Assembly (NCBI RefSeq): GCF_017308075.1
Contig: NZ_JAFKFX010000023.1
Coordinates: forward strand, 1 to 64,000
DNA: 64,000 nucleotides
From: Allobosea sp.
Lineage (GTDB): Bacteria > Pseudomonadota > Alphaproteobacteria > Rhizobiales > Beijerinckiaceae
Direction of reading: 5' to 3'
Shown: positions 43,751-52,183 of the stretch, piece after piece
How positions within the stretch are numbered: position 1 is the stretch's first letter
How the letters are laid out: the number at the start of each line of letters is the position of its first letter
Made by a program: the position numbers and the translations under genes
Notes under the pieces: model-generated
Seen by the model: only the letters and a program-made list of their open reading frames with translations
The model's database searches: none
What the model was told of the DNA's origin: nothing

Positions 43751-43826
43751 CAGCGGCAAAGCTCAGGTCGAGAGAAGACGAAACGCGGCATGGACGAGGT
43801 GGCGCGCAGTTCGCGGTGAATAGTGT

Positions 43827-44192
43827 TCATGACTCGCTCTCCGCTGCCATAATGATTGCCGGGAGGTGAGCGAGCAATGCGGGCAATGCCGTTCGTGCCG
43901 TCTCCCAGACAATGACGAGATTGATGTCGAAATAGCCGTGCGCGATACGATTGCGCATCCCCTTCATGCTTTTCCAGGGCACATCCGGGTAGCAGTCGAG
44001 GAAATCGGCATGGCTTTGCAGCAATCTGGTCGCAGCTTCACCGATGATCACGAGGTTCAGGATAACGGCCTGTTGCGTGCGCTCGTCGGCCAGAAAGTCG
44101 GCTTTCTCCATGCCCTCGATATAGCTTCCCGTCTTGCGCGCCGCGTCGGCCATATGCCGTAGATAATCGGCCAGTCTCTGGCGATCGCTCAT
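43827..44192 (-). CDS. hepT: HepT-type HEPN ribonuclease toxin
   Basis: The product has 121 residues of the DUF86/HEPN family. The catalytic motif R-x4-H-x-Y is Arg80 to Tyr87 in MRNRIAHGYF, complete, so an active RNase is expected. The Tyr is the residue modified by the partner nucleotidyltransferase in characterised HepT/MntA pairs. ATG 44192 overlaps the mntA stop (ATGA). The gene lies between yejB and the mntA gene on the strand of the yej genes. Confidence 0.9.
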   Translation of the reverse strand: MSDRQRLADYLRHMADAARKTGSYIEGMEKADFLADERTQQAVILNLVIIGEAATRLLQSHADFLDCYPDVPWKSMKGMRNRIAHGYFDINLVIVWETARTALPALLAHLPAIIMAAESES

Positions 44193-44479
44193 ACCGGCTG
44201 CGCCTCGGCCAGCACGTGATGGCGGAAGCTGGGCGGCAAATCTTCGGCGGTCAGAACATCCACGCTGACGCCAAGCAGTTCCTCCAGCGCGACCTGCAAG
44301 CCGCCGAGATCGAACAGGGTTGCCCCTGGGAGAGGGTCGATCAGGATGTCCAGATCGCTGTCCTGTCGATCCGTGCCACGCAGGACAGAGCCGAAGATGC
44401 GAGGATTGCTGGCGCGGAAACGGCTCATTGCCTCGCGCACCGCGTCGCGGTTCAGAGCAAGAGCGGTCGATGGCTTCAT
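44189..44479 (-). CDS. mntA: MntA-type minimal nucleotidyltransferase antitoxin
   Basis: The product has 96 residues. The motif G-S-x10-D-x-D is Gly30-Ser31 to Asp42 and Asp44 (FGSVLRGTDRQDSDLDILID), and a later acidic residue lies in VDVLTAEDLPPSF. Such proteins adenylylate the HepT tyrosine and thereby neutralise the toxin. It lies 49 bases upstream of the yejA stop, transcribed in the same direction, so read-through from yejA is possible. Confidence 0.9.
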   Translation of the reverse strand: MKPSTALALNRDAVREAMSRFRASNPRIFGSVLRGTDRQDSDLDILIDPLPGATLFDLGGLQVALEELLGVSVDVLTAEDLPPSFRHHVLAEAQPV

Positions 44480-44527
44480 GGCAGCTTCTTACCTGCTTCG
44501 TCGTCCGGCGGCACACCCTGCAATCAG

Positions 44528-46390
44528 CTAGCCCTTCCCGATCCGCTTCGCCTTTTTAGGATCGTACCACCAGATCGCCGGGGCACCGGAGGAGAATTTC
44601 GGCTTGGTCTGGGGCCGATCGTACATGTCCCAGAAGGCCAGCCATTCGCTGGCGTTCCACCACATCGGGATCCAGTAGCGTCCGGCCCGCAGCAGCCGGT
44701 CGAGGCATTTGGCCGCGACGACGACCTTGGCGTAGCTGTCGGCTTGGCCGATCTTGTCGAGCATCGCGTCGATCGCCGGGCTCGAAATGCCGCCGACATT
44801 GCGCGAGCCGCGCGTCTTGGCCGCCTCCGAGCCGTACACGACGCGCAGCGAGTCGCTGGGTATCGCGCTGCCGCTCATCGCGCGGCTGATGATGTCGAAG
44901 TCGAACTCGTCGAGCCGGCGCTGATATTGTGCGCCATCGACGATGCGCGAGGTCGCATTGATGCCGAGCCGCTTGAGATTGGCCTGGAAAGGCTGGGTAT
45001 GCGGCTGCAGCGACGGCGTCGAATCGAGGAACTCGATCTCGAAAGGCTGGCCGTTCGGCAGCTTCAGCACATTGCCGTCGCGCTTGCAGCCGGCGGCGCG
45101 CAGCATCTCGTCGGCGCGGCGCAGCAAGGCGCGGTCGCTACCGGAGCCGTCCGAAACCGGCGGCAGGAAAGGCTCGCCGAAGACCTCGTCCGGAACCTTG
45201 CCGCGGAAGGGCTCGAGCAAGGCGAGTTCCTCCGGCGAGGGCATGCCCACCGCCTTCGAATCCGAATTCTCGAAATAGGAGGTCGCCCGCGAGAAGGACG
45301 AGAACATGATGTTCTTGTTGGTCCACTCGAAATCGAACGCGAGGCCGAGCGCCTCGCGAATGCGCGGATCGGCGAATTTTTCGCGCCGGAGGTTGTAGAT
45401 CCAGCCCTGCGAGCCGATCGGTTCGGTCTTCGGCAGGGCTTCCTTCTTGACCTTGCCTTCCTTGATCGCCGGGAAATCGTAGCCCGTCGCCCAGATCCGC
45501 GAGGTGAACTCCTCCTGGAAGGTGATCACGCCGCTCTTGAACGCCTCGAAAGCGACCTGCCGGTCGCGGAAATACTCCCAGCGCACCCGGTCGAAATTGT
45601 TCGTACCGATATTCACCGGCAGATCCTTCGCCCAGTAATCGGGGACCCGGTCGAATTCGATGAAGCGGCCCTGCTCGAAGCGCCCGACCTTGTAGGCGCC
45701 GGAGCCGAGCGGCGGCTCCAGCGTCGAGGCCTCGAAATTGCGGGTCGACCAGTACTTCTCCGAGAACACCGGCAGGCCGGCGACGATCAGGTGCAGGTCG
45801 CGGCTGCGCTTTGGCGAGAGCTTGACGACGATGAAGCCGTTACCCTCGGCGGTGGCCGATTCCATCTCGTTCAGGATCAGCCGGTAGCTCGGATGGCCCT
45901 TGGTCTTGAGGATGTTCAGGCTGAAGGCGACGTCGCCGGCGGTGACCTGCGAGCCATCGTGGAATCTCGCCTCGGGCCGCAGGCGGAAGCGGTAGGTCAG
46001 CTTGTCCTGGGAGACGGCGACGCTCTTCGCCAGCAGGCCGTAGAGCGAGCCGGGTTCGTCGCCCGAGCCGGCCATCAGGCTGTCGAAGCAGGCATCCATG
46101 CCGGCTGCGCCATCCCCCTGCAGCACATAGGTGTTGAGGGTGTTGAAGGTGTCGAAGCTCTGGTTGCCGCCAGCGCGCTTGATCTGGACGGTGATCGAGC
46201 CGCCCTTGGGCGCCTGCGGATTGACATAGGCGAAATGCGGGAAGTCGGGCGGTAGCGCCAGTTCGCCGAAGGTGGACAGGCCATGGATTTCGGCATCCTG
46301 CGCCAGGGCCAGCCCGCCCGGCAGGCCCGCGGCCCCGACCAGGGCGCCACCGGCCTCCAGCAGCCCGCGACGAGTGATCCGCACAGCCAT
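44528..46390 (-). CDS. yejA: Peptide/microcin C ABC transporter substrate-binding protein YejA
   Basis: The product has 620 residues with a Tat signal, ITRRGLLEAGGALVGAAG, then a cleavage region LALAQDAE. The family block HGLSTFGELALPPDFPHFAYVNP and GGSITVQIKRAGGNQSFDTFNTLNT marks the YejA/family 5 peptide-binding group. It binds peptides in the periplasm and feeds YejBEF. ATG 46390 has AAGGGGA six bases upstream. Normally yejA and yejB are adjacent; here hepT-mntA lie between them. Confidence 0.93.
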   Translation of the reverse strand: MAVRITRRGLLEAGGALVGAAGLPGGLALAQDAEIHGLSTFGELALPPDFPHFAYVNPQAPKGGSITVQIKRAGGNQSFDTFNTLNTYVLQGDGAAGMDACFDSLMAGSGDEPGSLYGLLAKSVAVSQDKLTYRFRLRPEARFHDGSQVTAGDVAFSLNILKTKGHPSYRLILNEMESATAEGNGFIVVKLSPKRSRDLHLIVAGLPVFSEKYWSTRNFEASTLEPPLGSGAYKVGRFEQGRFIEFDRVPDYWAKDLPVNIGTNNFDRVRWEYFRDRQVAFEAFKSGVITFQEEFTSRIWATGYDFPAIKEGKVKKEALPKTEPIGSQGWIYNLRREKFADPRIREALGLAFDFEWTNKNIMFSSFSRATSYFENSDSKAVGMPSPEELALLEPFRGKVPDEVFGEPFLPPVSDGSGSDRALLRRADEMLRAAGCKRDGNVLKLPNGQPFEIEFLDSTPSLQPHTQPFQANLKRLGINATSRIVDGAQYQRRLDEFDFDIISRAMSGSAIPSDSLRVVYGSEAAKTRGSRNVGGISSPAIDAMLDKIGQADSYAKVVVAAKCLDRLLRAGRYWIPMWWNASEWLAFWDMYDRPQTKPKFSSGAPAIWWYDPKKAKRIGKG

Positions 46391-46500
46391 TCCGTTCCCC
46401 TTGCGATTCGTGCCCTGAATATCCCGTTGGAGCGGGCCAAGGCCAGCACCATGCGCATAGGCCGGCATGGTGACGGCATTTGCATGGCGACCACAAGCAA

Positions 46501-46523
46501 AAGCCGGGCTTTCGGCCCGGCTT
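46501..46523 (-). terminator. Intrinsic terminator after cycM
   Basis: AAGCCGGGC pairs perfectly with GCCCGGCTT (9 bp, 5-base loop). On the minus strand the stem is followed by TTGCTTG, so the T-run from the stem end is four. It is 36 bases after the cycM stop. Confidence 0.75.
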
Positions 46524-46558
46524 GCAAAGTCACATCGGTAGGAAGGCTGCTGCCGCCC

Positions 46559-47104
46559 TCACTCCTTCGGCAGCGGCTTGGGCGCGTCGGCCAGCGAGTT
46601 GAGATAGGCGACGACGTCGGCGCGCTGATCCGGCTTGCTCAGGCCGGCGAAGGCCATTGTCGTGCCCGGCATATAGGCCTTCGGATTCTTCAGGAAGCCG
46701 TCGAGCTGCTCGGCCTCCCACTTCTCCGAAGCCTTGCCCTTCATCGCCGAGGAATAGCCGAAGCCTTCGATGGAGGCCTTGTTGCGGCCATAGACGTCGA
46801 ACAGATGCGGGCCGACCTTGTTGGCGCCGCCCTTCTCGAAGGTGTGGCAGGCCTTGCAGGCGCCGACGGCCTTTTCGCCCTTGGCCGGATCGGCCTTGGC
46901 GAGGCGCACCGCGATCGGCTCCTCGGCCGCTGCGGCCGGGGCCGCAGCGCCGCCGGCGGCCGCCGGCTCCAGGCTCGGCAGGTCGAAGCCGGGGATGGCC
47001 GGCTTCTTCGGGGCGAAGACGATGCCGGCGCCCATGTTCAGAGCCATTACGACGAGCAGCGTCGAGAGGCCCGCGCCGGCGATCTTGTTCAGTTCGATAT
47101 TCAT
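46559..47104 (-). CDS. cycM: Membrane-anchored c-type cytochrome CycM
   Basis: The product has 181 residues. An uncleaved N-terminal helix (IAGAGLSTLLVVMALNMGAGIVF) anchors it, followed by a Pro/Ala linker. The haem-binding site C-x-x-C-H is Cys83-His87 (CKACH), and the distal axial ligand is Met149 in YMPGTTMAF. In Bradyrhizobium, CycM carries electrons from bc1 to aa3 oxidase. Divergent from kdsB with about 170 bases between. A terminator follows. Confidence 0.93.
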   Translation of the reverse strand: MNIELNKIAGAGLSTLLVVMALNMGAGIVFAPKKPAIPGFDLPSLEPAAAGGAAAPAAAAEEPIAVRLAKADPAKGEKAVGACKACHTFEKGGANKVGPHLFDVYGRNKASIEGFGYSSAMKGKASEKWEAEQLDGFLKNPKAYMPGTTMAFAGLSKPDQRADVVAYLNSLADAPKPLPKE

Positions 47105-47277
47105 CGTCTCGGGACTCCCGGCCTCGCCGCGCGCGAAGCAAGATAGCGCTCTGGCCGGAGGCTCGCGCACTCCGGCACTCGCAGGCTGCTTAACCGCTTT
47201 GCGCGCTGCATTGCAACTCGTATAAGCACGCACCGCTTTGAGACCATTTGACGCTTCCGCCGAGCAAGCCCGCCACG

Positions 47278-48021
47278 ATGCCAAATCCGCTGATCCTGAT
47301 CCCCGCCCGCATGCAGGCGACGCGCCTGCCCGGCAAGCCGCTGGCCGACATATTGGGCGAGCCGATGATCGTCCGCGTCTGGCGCCGGGCGGTGGAATCG
47401 GGGGTCGGCGAGGTCGTGGTCGCGACCGACGAGGCCCGTATCGTCGCGGCGATCGAGCAGGCTGGCGGCCGGGCGGTGATGACCAGCCCCGCGCACCAGA
47501 CCGGCTCGGACCGCATTAAGGAAGCCGCCGACATCGTCGATCCCGAGCGCCGGCACGACATCATCGTCAATGTCCAGGGCGATTTTCCGACCCTGGCGCC
47601 GACCGCCATCGCCGCGGCGGTCGAGCCGCTCGCCGATCCCGCCGTCGATATCGCGACGCTGGCCGGCGAGATCACCGATGAGGAAGAGAAGACGGCGCCG
47701 AGCGTCGTCAAGCTGATCGGCAGCGAGGTTTCCCCCGGCCGCATGCGCGCGCTCTACTTCACCCGCGCGACGGCGCCCTATGGCGACGGGCCGCTCTATC
47801 ACCATGTCGGCCTCTACGCCTATCGCCGCGCGGCCCTCGACCGCTTCGTCAGCCTGCCGCAATCGCCGCTCGAATTGCGCGAGAAGCTCGAGCAGCTGCG
47901 GGCCCTCGAGGACGGCATGCGCATCGACGCGATGATCATCGATCACGTCCCGCGCGGCGTCGACACCCCCCCCGACTTGGACCGCGCCCGCGCGTTCCTG
48001 ACACCAAGCGCCGGAGCCTGA
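47278..48021 (+). CDS. kdsB: 3-deoxy-manno-octulosonate cytidylyltransferase
   Basis: The product has 247 residues and activates Kdo to CMP-Kdo for lipid A core synthesis. The nucleotide-binding N-terminus is [21 protein letters not shown], then [20 protein letters not shown] and [17 protein letters not shown], all family blocks. [13 protein letters not shown] follows. ATG 47278 starts at the family N-terminus; an upstream TTG would add ten residues. pheA follows 5 bases later. Confidence 0.96.
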   Translation: MPNPLILIPARMQATRLPGKPLADILGEPMIVRVWRRAVESGVGEVVVATDEARIVAAIEQAGGRAVMTSPAHQTGSDRIKEAADIVDPERRHDIIVNVQGDFPTLAPTAIAAAVEPLADPAVDIATLAGEITDEEEKTAPSVVKLIGSEVSPGRMRALYFTRATAPYGDGPLYHHVGLYAYRRAALDRFVSLPQSPLELREKLEQLRALEDGMRIDAMIIDHVPRGVDTPPDLDRARAFLTPSAGA

Positions 48022-48026
48022 AGACC

Positions 48027-48881
48027 ATGTCTGTCGTCGTATCCTACCAGGGCGAGCCCGGCGCTTTCTCGTCGCAAGCTGCCCTGCAGGCCTTCCCGGA
48101 TTGCGAACTCCTGCCGTGTCCGACCTTCGAGGATGCGCTCGCCGCCGTCTCCGAGGGCAAGGCGCGCTATGGCATGATCCCGATCGACAATTCGATCGCC
48201 GGTCGTGTCGCCGACATCCACCATCTCCTGCCGCGCTCGGGGCTGCACATCATCGGCGAGCATTTCTTGCCGATCCGCTTCCACCTGATGGCGGTCGAGG
48301 GCGCGACGCTCGCGACCCTGAAGACGGTGCAGAGCCACATCCATGCGCTCGGCCAGTGCCGCAAGATCATCCGCAAGCTCGGCCTCAAGGCCGAGGTCGC
48401 GGCAGATACGGCAGGCTCGGCGAGGCAGGTTGCGGAAGCCGGTGATCTCACCCGCGCCGCGATCGCCCCGCACATCGCCGCCGATGTCTACGGCCTCAAC
48501 ATCCTGATGGAGGATATCGAGGACGAGAAGCACAACACCACCCGCTTCGTGATCCTCTCGAAATATCCCGAGTTCGCCCGTCACGGCTCCGGCAAGACGG
48601 TCACGACGCTGATCTTCCAGGTCCGCAACATCCCCGCAGCCCTCTACAAGGCGCTCGGCGGCTTCGCCACCAACGGCATCAACATGACCAAGCTGGAAAG
48701 CTACATGGTCGACGGCCATTTCTCGGCGACGATGTTCTACAGCGATGTCGAGGGCCATCCCGACGATCCCGAGCTGAAGCGCGCGCTCGACGAACTCTCC
48801 TATTTCTCCAAGGAGATGAAGGTCCTTGGCGTCTATCCGGCGCATCCCTTCCGCGACACCTTCCCGGAGGCCGGAGAGTAA
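48027..48881 (+). CDS. pheA: Prephenate dehydratase
   Basis: The product has 284 residues and converts prephenate to phenylpyruvate in phenylalanine synthesis. The dehydratase part has YQGEPGAFSSQAALQAFP and the catalytic T-R-F motif HNTTRFVIL near residue 170. The ACT domain near 195-270 has IPAALYKALGGFATNGINMTKLES, the phenylalanine feedback site. There is no chorismate mutase domain. It is in operon with kdsB. Confidence 0.96.
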   Translation: MSVVVSYQGEPGAFSSQAALQAFPDCELLPCPTFEDALAAVSEGKARYGMIPIDNSIAGRVADIHHLLPRSGLHIIGEHFLPIRFHLMAVEGATLATLKTVQSHIHALGQCRKIIRKLGLKAEVAADTAGSARQVAEAGDLTRAAIAPHIAADVYGLNILMEDIEDEKHNTTRFVILSKYPEFARHGSGKTVTTLIFQVRNIPAALYKALGGFATNGINMTKLESYMVDGHFSATMFYSDVEGHPDDPELKRALDELSYFSKEMKVLGVYPAHPFRDTFPEAGE

Positions 48882-48989
48882 CGCCGGCGCCCGCCCCGGG
48901 CAGTCGGGACGGCGAATACGGTATCCCAGCGGGTCGCGCTTGCGCCGGCCCCTGGGTCATAGCCTAGGACTTGCTGCAGGAGGCAAGTC

Positions 48990-50087
48990 ATGGCGAAGAA
49001 GACGCAGGGCGCCGTCGAGCACGAATGGCTCGCGGCGCATGAATGTGCCAGCCGGATCGGCCTGACGGTACGGGCGCTGCGGCTCTACGAGCAGCGCGGG
49101 CTGATCCGACCGCGGCGCACGGACAAGGGCTGGCGGCTCTACGGAGCCGGGGAGATCGCCCGTCTCCACGAAATCCTCGCCCTCAAGCGGCTCGGCTTGT
49201 GTCTCAGCAGCATCGTGGCGCTGCTGCAGGGCAAGGCGATCGACCTCGAACGAATCCTGACACTGCAATCGCAGGCGCTGTCGCGGCATCGCGTCCAGGC
49301 CGAGCGCGGGCTCGCGCTCGTCGAGACTGCGCGGGCGACGCTCGCTGCCGGCCACACGCTCTCGATCGAGGATCTCATCACGCTCGCAAAGGAGACCAAT
49401 ATGACGGAGCTGACACCAGACAGCGTCGCGCGGCGACGCTATGAGCAGGCGAGGCCGCGCACGGCGGTCAGGCTCGATCCCGCGCTGTTCGAGCGCTATG
49501 TCGGCCATTACCGGCACCCGTCGGGCGCGATCATCGCGGTCGAGAGGCGCGGCGACAGCCTGTTCGGCCAGCTTACCGGCCAGCCGGCGCTCGAATTGTT
49601 CGCCGAGGCCGAGGACGCGTTCTTTCTGAAGGCCATAGCCGCACAGATCGCCTTCGCGGCGTCCCGCGGCGGGGCCGCGCCATCCCTCACTTTGAGTCAG
49701 GAGGGCTTCGACGTCGTCGCATCGCGGATCGACACCGATGAGGCGGCCGCCCAGGAAGCCGCAATCGCCGCCAGGGTCCGTAACAGGACGCCCCATCCGG
49801 GCAGCGAGGCAGCGCTGCGCGCCATCATCGTCGAGCAGCGGGAAGGGCGCACCGGCGAGGAGCGGATGAGCCGGGAACTCGCCATCGTCGTCGGCGAACA
49901 GTTCCCGTTCGTGCAGGCGGAACTCGCCGCAAAGGGGGATCTGCGCCAGCTGATCTTCAAGGGCGTCGAGCCGTCGGGGCCAGCCGACATCTACGAGGCG
50001 CAGTTCGCCAACGGCAAGCTGGAATGGGGCATCGGCCTGGCCGATGACGGCAAGGTCCATGCGCTCTGGCTGACGCCGTCGCGCTGA
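48990..50087 (+). CDS. MerR-family regulator fused to a DUF3471-like sensory region
   Basis: The product has 365 residues. The MerR helix-turn-helix is in residues 12-80 (ASRIGLTVRALRLYEQRGLI, then GEIARLHEILALKRLGL), followed by a dimer helix to about 110. Residues 160-250 (YVGHYRHPSGAIIAVERRGD, QLTGQPALELFAEAEDAFFL) look like the DUF3471 module that caps beta-lactamase-family proteins. A C-terminal region with YEAQFANGKLEWGIG completes it and may be a ligand-binding unit. This is unlike the GyrI-type or TipAS ends of other MerR proteins. GGAGG lies nine bases before the ATG. The ligand is unknown. Confidence 0.75.
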   Translation: MAKKTQGAVEHEWLAAHECASRIGLTVRALRLYEQRGLIRPRRTDKGWRLYGAGEIARLHEILALKRLGLCLSSIVALLQGKAIDLERILTLQSQALSRHRVQAERGLALVETARATLAAGHTLSIEDLITLAKETNMTELTPDSVARRRYEQARPRTAVRLDPALFERYVGHYRHPSGAIIAVERRGDSLFGQLTGQPALELFAEAEDAFFLKAIAAQIAFAASRGGAAPSLTLSQEGFDVVASRIDTDEAAAQEAAIAARVRNRTPHPGSEAALRAIIVEQREGRTGEERMSRELAIVVGEQFPFVQAELAAKGDLRQLIFKGVEPSGPADIYEAQFANGKLEWGIGLADDGKVHALWLTPSR

Positions 50088-50108
50088 CGGCGGTGCATAT
50101 CGCCGTCA
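50085..50108. terminator. Hairpin shared by convergent MerR and nudC genes
   Basis: TGACGGCG and CGCCGTCA pair perfectly across an 8-base loop. The left arm starts with the TGA of the MerR gene and the right arm ends with the stop of nudC on the other strand. No T-run is seen. Confidence 0.6.
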
Positions 50109-51074
50109 GGCGCTGGATGTCGGCATCTCGCCGTCGATGGCCCAGGCCTTGAGGATCGTGCTGGCGATCGCGATGTGCTGCGGGCAGCTCAGCCCGTCCG
50201 GATGCCGCCCGTCGATCATCAGCAGCGCTTCCTCTCGACTGAACCAGCGCCCGTCCTCGAGCTCGGTGCCGTCGAGCACGATGTCGTCGTTCAGCGCCTC
50301 GGCGATGCAGCCGATCATCAGCGAGCTCGGGAAAGGCCAGGGCTGCGAGGCGATGTAGCGCACCGCCCCGGTGCGCAGGCCCGCCTCTTCCCAGGTCTCG
50401 CGGCGTACCGCGTCCTCGAGCGTCTCGCCGGGCTCGAGGAAGCCGGCGATGCAGGAATACATCTTCGGCGCGAAACGCGCCTGGCGGGCGAGCAGGCATT
50501 TGTCGCCGCGTACGGCCAGCATGATCACGACCGGGTCGGTGCGCGGAAAATGCAGCGCGCCGCATTGCGCGCATTCGCGCCGCCAGCCGCCGCTGACCAT
50601 CAGCGCCGGGCCGCCGCAATTGGCGCAGAAGCGGTGCCGCGCATGCCAGTCGAGTATCGCCTTGGCCTCGCCGAGCGGCCCGACCTCCTCGGCCGGAACC
50701 AGGCGCTTCAGCGCGACGCTGCGCAGATCGCTGACCACCAGGTCCTCGCGCTCGCGTAGCGGGTCGGTGAGCTGGCGCTCGATCAGCCGCCCGAAGCAGG
50801 CCTGGCCTTCCGGATGGATGCCGAGAAAGACCTCGTCGAGCGCTTTGCCGACGCCGTCCGCCTGCGCTTCGTCGAACCAGATCGTCAGGTCTTCCGGCCC
50901 GATTCGCCGCAGGATCGGCGTCTCGCCCGCGACGATGGCATGGCGCGTGCCTGGACTGGCGCGATAGCGCGCGACCGCATCGGGCTGGTCGCGCTGGTCG
51001 CCGCGTCGGTCGAGCGGGTTGGTGGCGAAGCCGGTGAGGGCGGAGCGTTCGCGGGGGCGGAAGGCGTCGTTCAT
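50106..51074 (-). CDS. nudC: NADH pyrophosphatase / NAD-decapping enzyme NudC
   Basis: The product has 322 residues. The zinc ribbon has FCANCGG and CAQCGALHFPRTDP. The Nudix box is GFLEPGETLEDAVRRETWEE, giving the metal site, and SQPWPFPSSLM is the NudC-specific substrate motif. It hydrolyses NAD(H) and removes NAD caps from RNA in the cytoplasm. The start is ATG 51074, since upstream in-frame sequence is not coding-like. Confidence 0.94.
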   Translation of the reverse strand: MNDAFRPRERSALTGFATNPLDRRGDQRDQPDAVARYRASPGTRHAIVAGETPILRRIGPEDLTIWFDEAQADGVGKALDEVFLGIHPEGQACFGRLIERQLTDPLREREDLVVSDLRSVALKRLVPAEEVGPLGEAKAILDWHARHRFCANCGGPALMVSGGWRRECAQCGALHFPRTDPVVIMLAVRGDKCLLARQARFAPKMYSCIAGFLEPGETLEDAVRRETWEEAGLRTGAVRYIASQPWPFPSSLMIGCIAEALNDDIVLDGTELEDGRWFSREEALLMIDGRHPDGLSCPQHIAIASTILKAWAIDGEMPTSSA

Positions 51075-51162
51075 GACACCTGTCCTAGCGCGCTTTCGAA
51101 TCTTCCGGAACGGCCGAAAGCGAAGAATTCGTATGCGCGCAAATGATCCCCCGGGCGCGCCG

Positions 51163-52050
51163 CTACTGCCCCTCGCGACCGCGCAGCAGATGGATGATGC
51201 CGGAGAAGTCGGTGCCGCCTTCGCCCCAGGCATTGTGGAGGGCGTAGAGCTGCGCCGCAGCAGCGCCGAGCGGCGTCGAGGCGCCCGCCGCCTGGGCCGC
51301 CTCCTGCGACAGCTTCAGGTCCTTCAGCATCAGCGCGGAGGCGAAGCCCGGCTTGTATTCGTTGTTGGCCGGCGAGGTCGGCACCGGGCCGGGCACCGGG
51401 CAATAGGTGGTCAGCGACCAGCACTGGCCGGACGAGCTCGAGGCGACGTCGAACAGCGCCTGATGCGACAGGCCGAGCTTCTCGGCCAGCACGAAGGCCT
51501 CCGAGACGCCGATCATCGAGATGCCGAGGATCATATTGTTGCAGATCTTCGCCGCCTGGCCGTTGCCGGCATCGCCGCAATGCACGACGCGCCGACCCAT
51601 GGCCGAGAGGATCGGCTCGCCCTTGGCGAAAGCCTCGTCGCTGCCGCCGACCATGAAGGTCAGGGTCGCGCCCTTGGCGCCGCCGACGCCGCCCGAGACC
51701 GGCGCGTCGAGCGAGAGGCAGCCGCGCTCGGCGGCGCGCGCATGCGCCTTGCGGGCGCTCTCGACGTCGATGGTCGAGGAATCGATCACCAGCGTCCCCG
51801 GCGCCACGGCGGTCAGGATGTCGGCCCAGACGCCGAGCACATGCTTGCCGGCGGGCAGCATGGTGACGACGACCTCCGCCCCTGCCACCGCATCCTTGGC
51901 AGAGGCGGCGATGCCGACTCCGAGCTCGGCGGCTGCGTCCTTGGAGGCCTGCGACAGGTCGAAGGCTTTGACCGTATGCCCCGCCTTGACGAGGTTGCCG
52001 GCCATCGGCCCGCCCATATTGCCGAGCCCGATGAAGGCGATCGTGGTCAT
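51163..52050 (-). CDS. mmsB: 3-hydroxyisobutyrate dehydrogenase
   Basis: The product has 295 residues. The NAD-binding GLGNMGGPMAGNLVKAGH is at the start, and VIDSSTIDVESARK and SLDAPVSGGVGGAKGATL mark the family; the catalytic Lys lies in NGQAAKICNNM. It converts 3-hydroxyisobutyrate to methylmalonate semialdehyde in valine breakdown, just upstream of the MmsA step. ATG 52050 is preceded by a GAGAGAACG stretch. A palindromic repeat separates it from the acyl-CoA dehydrogenase gene. Confidence 0.93.
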   Translation of the reverse strand: MTTIAFIGLGNMGGPMAGNLVKAGHTVKAFDLSQASKDAAAELGVGIAASAKDAVAGAEVVVTMLPAGKHVLGVWADILTAVAPGTLVIDSSTIDVESARKAHARAAERGCLSLDAPVSGGVGGAKGATLTFMVGGSDEAFAKGEPILSAMGRRVVHCGDAGNGQAAKICNNMILGISMIGVSEAFVLAEKLGLSHQALFDVASSSSGQCWSLTTYCPVPGPVPTSPANNEYKPGFASALMLKDLKLSQEAAQAAGASTPLGAAAAQLYALHNAWGEGGTDFSGIIHLLRGREGQ

Positions 52051-52081
52051 GGTCGTTCTCTCCCTGCCTGTATTTCGGGTC

Positions 52082-52174
52082 GTCATCCCGGCCGCAGCGA
52101 AGCGGAGAGCCGGGATCCATGCCTGAACCGTTCCGGAATGGATCCCGGGTCGGACTATGTCCGCCCGGGATGAC
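52082..52174. repeat. Intergenic palindromic repeat (GTCATCCCGG type)
   Basis: The outer arms GTCATCCCGG and CCGGGATGAC and the inner arms CCGGGATCCAT and ATGGATCCCGG form a nested inverted repeat of about 93 bases. Repeats of this style (CATCCCGG... GGATCC) are scattered between genes in Hyphomicrobiales. It lies within the valine operon between acd and mmsB. Confidence 0.75.
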
Positions 52175-52183
52175 CCGGGTTTG

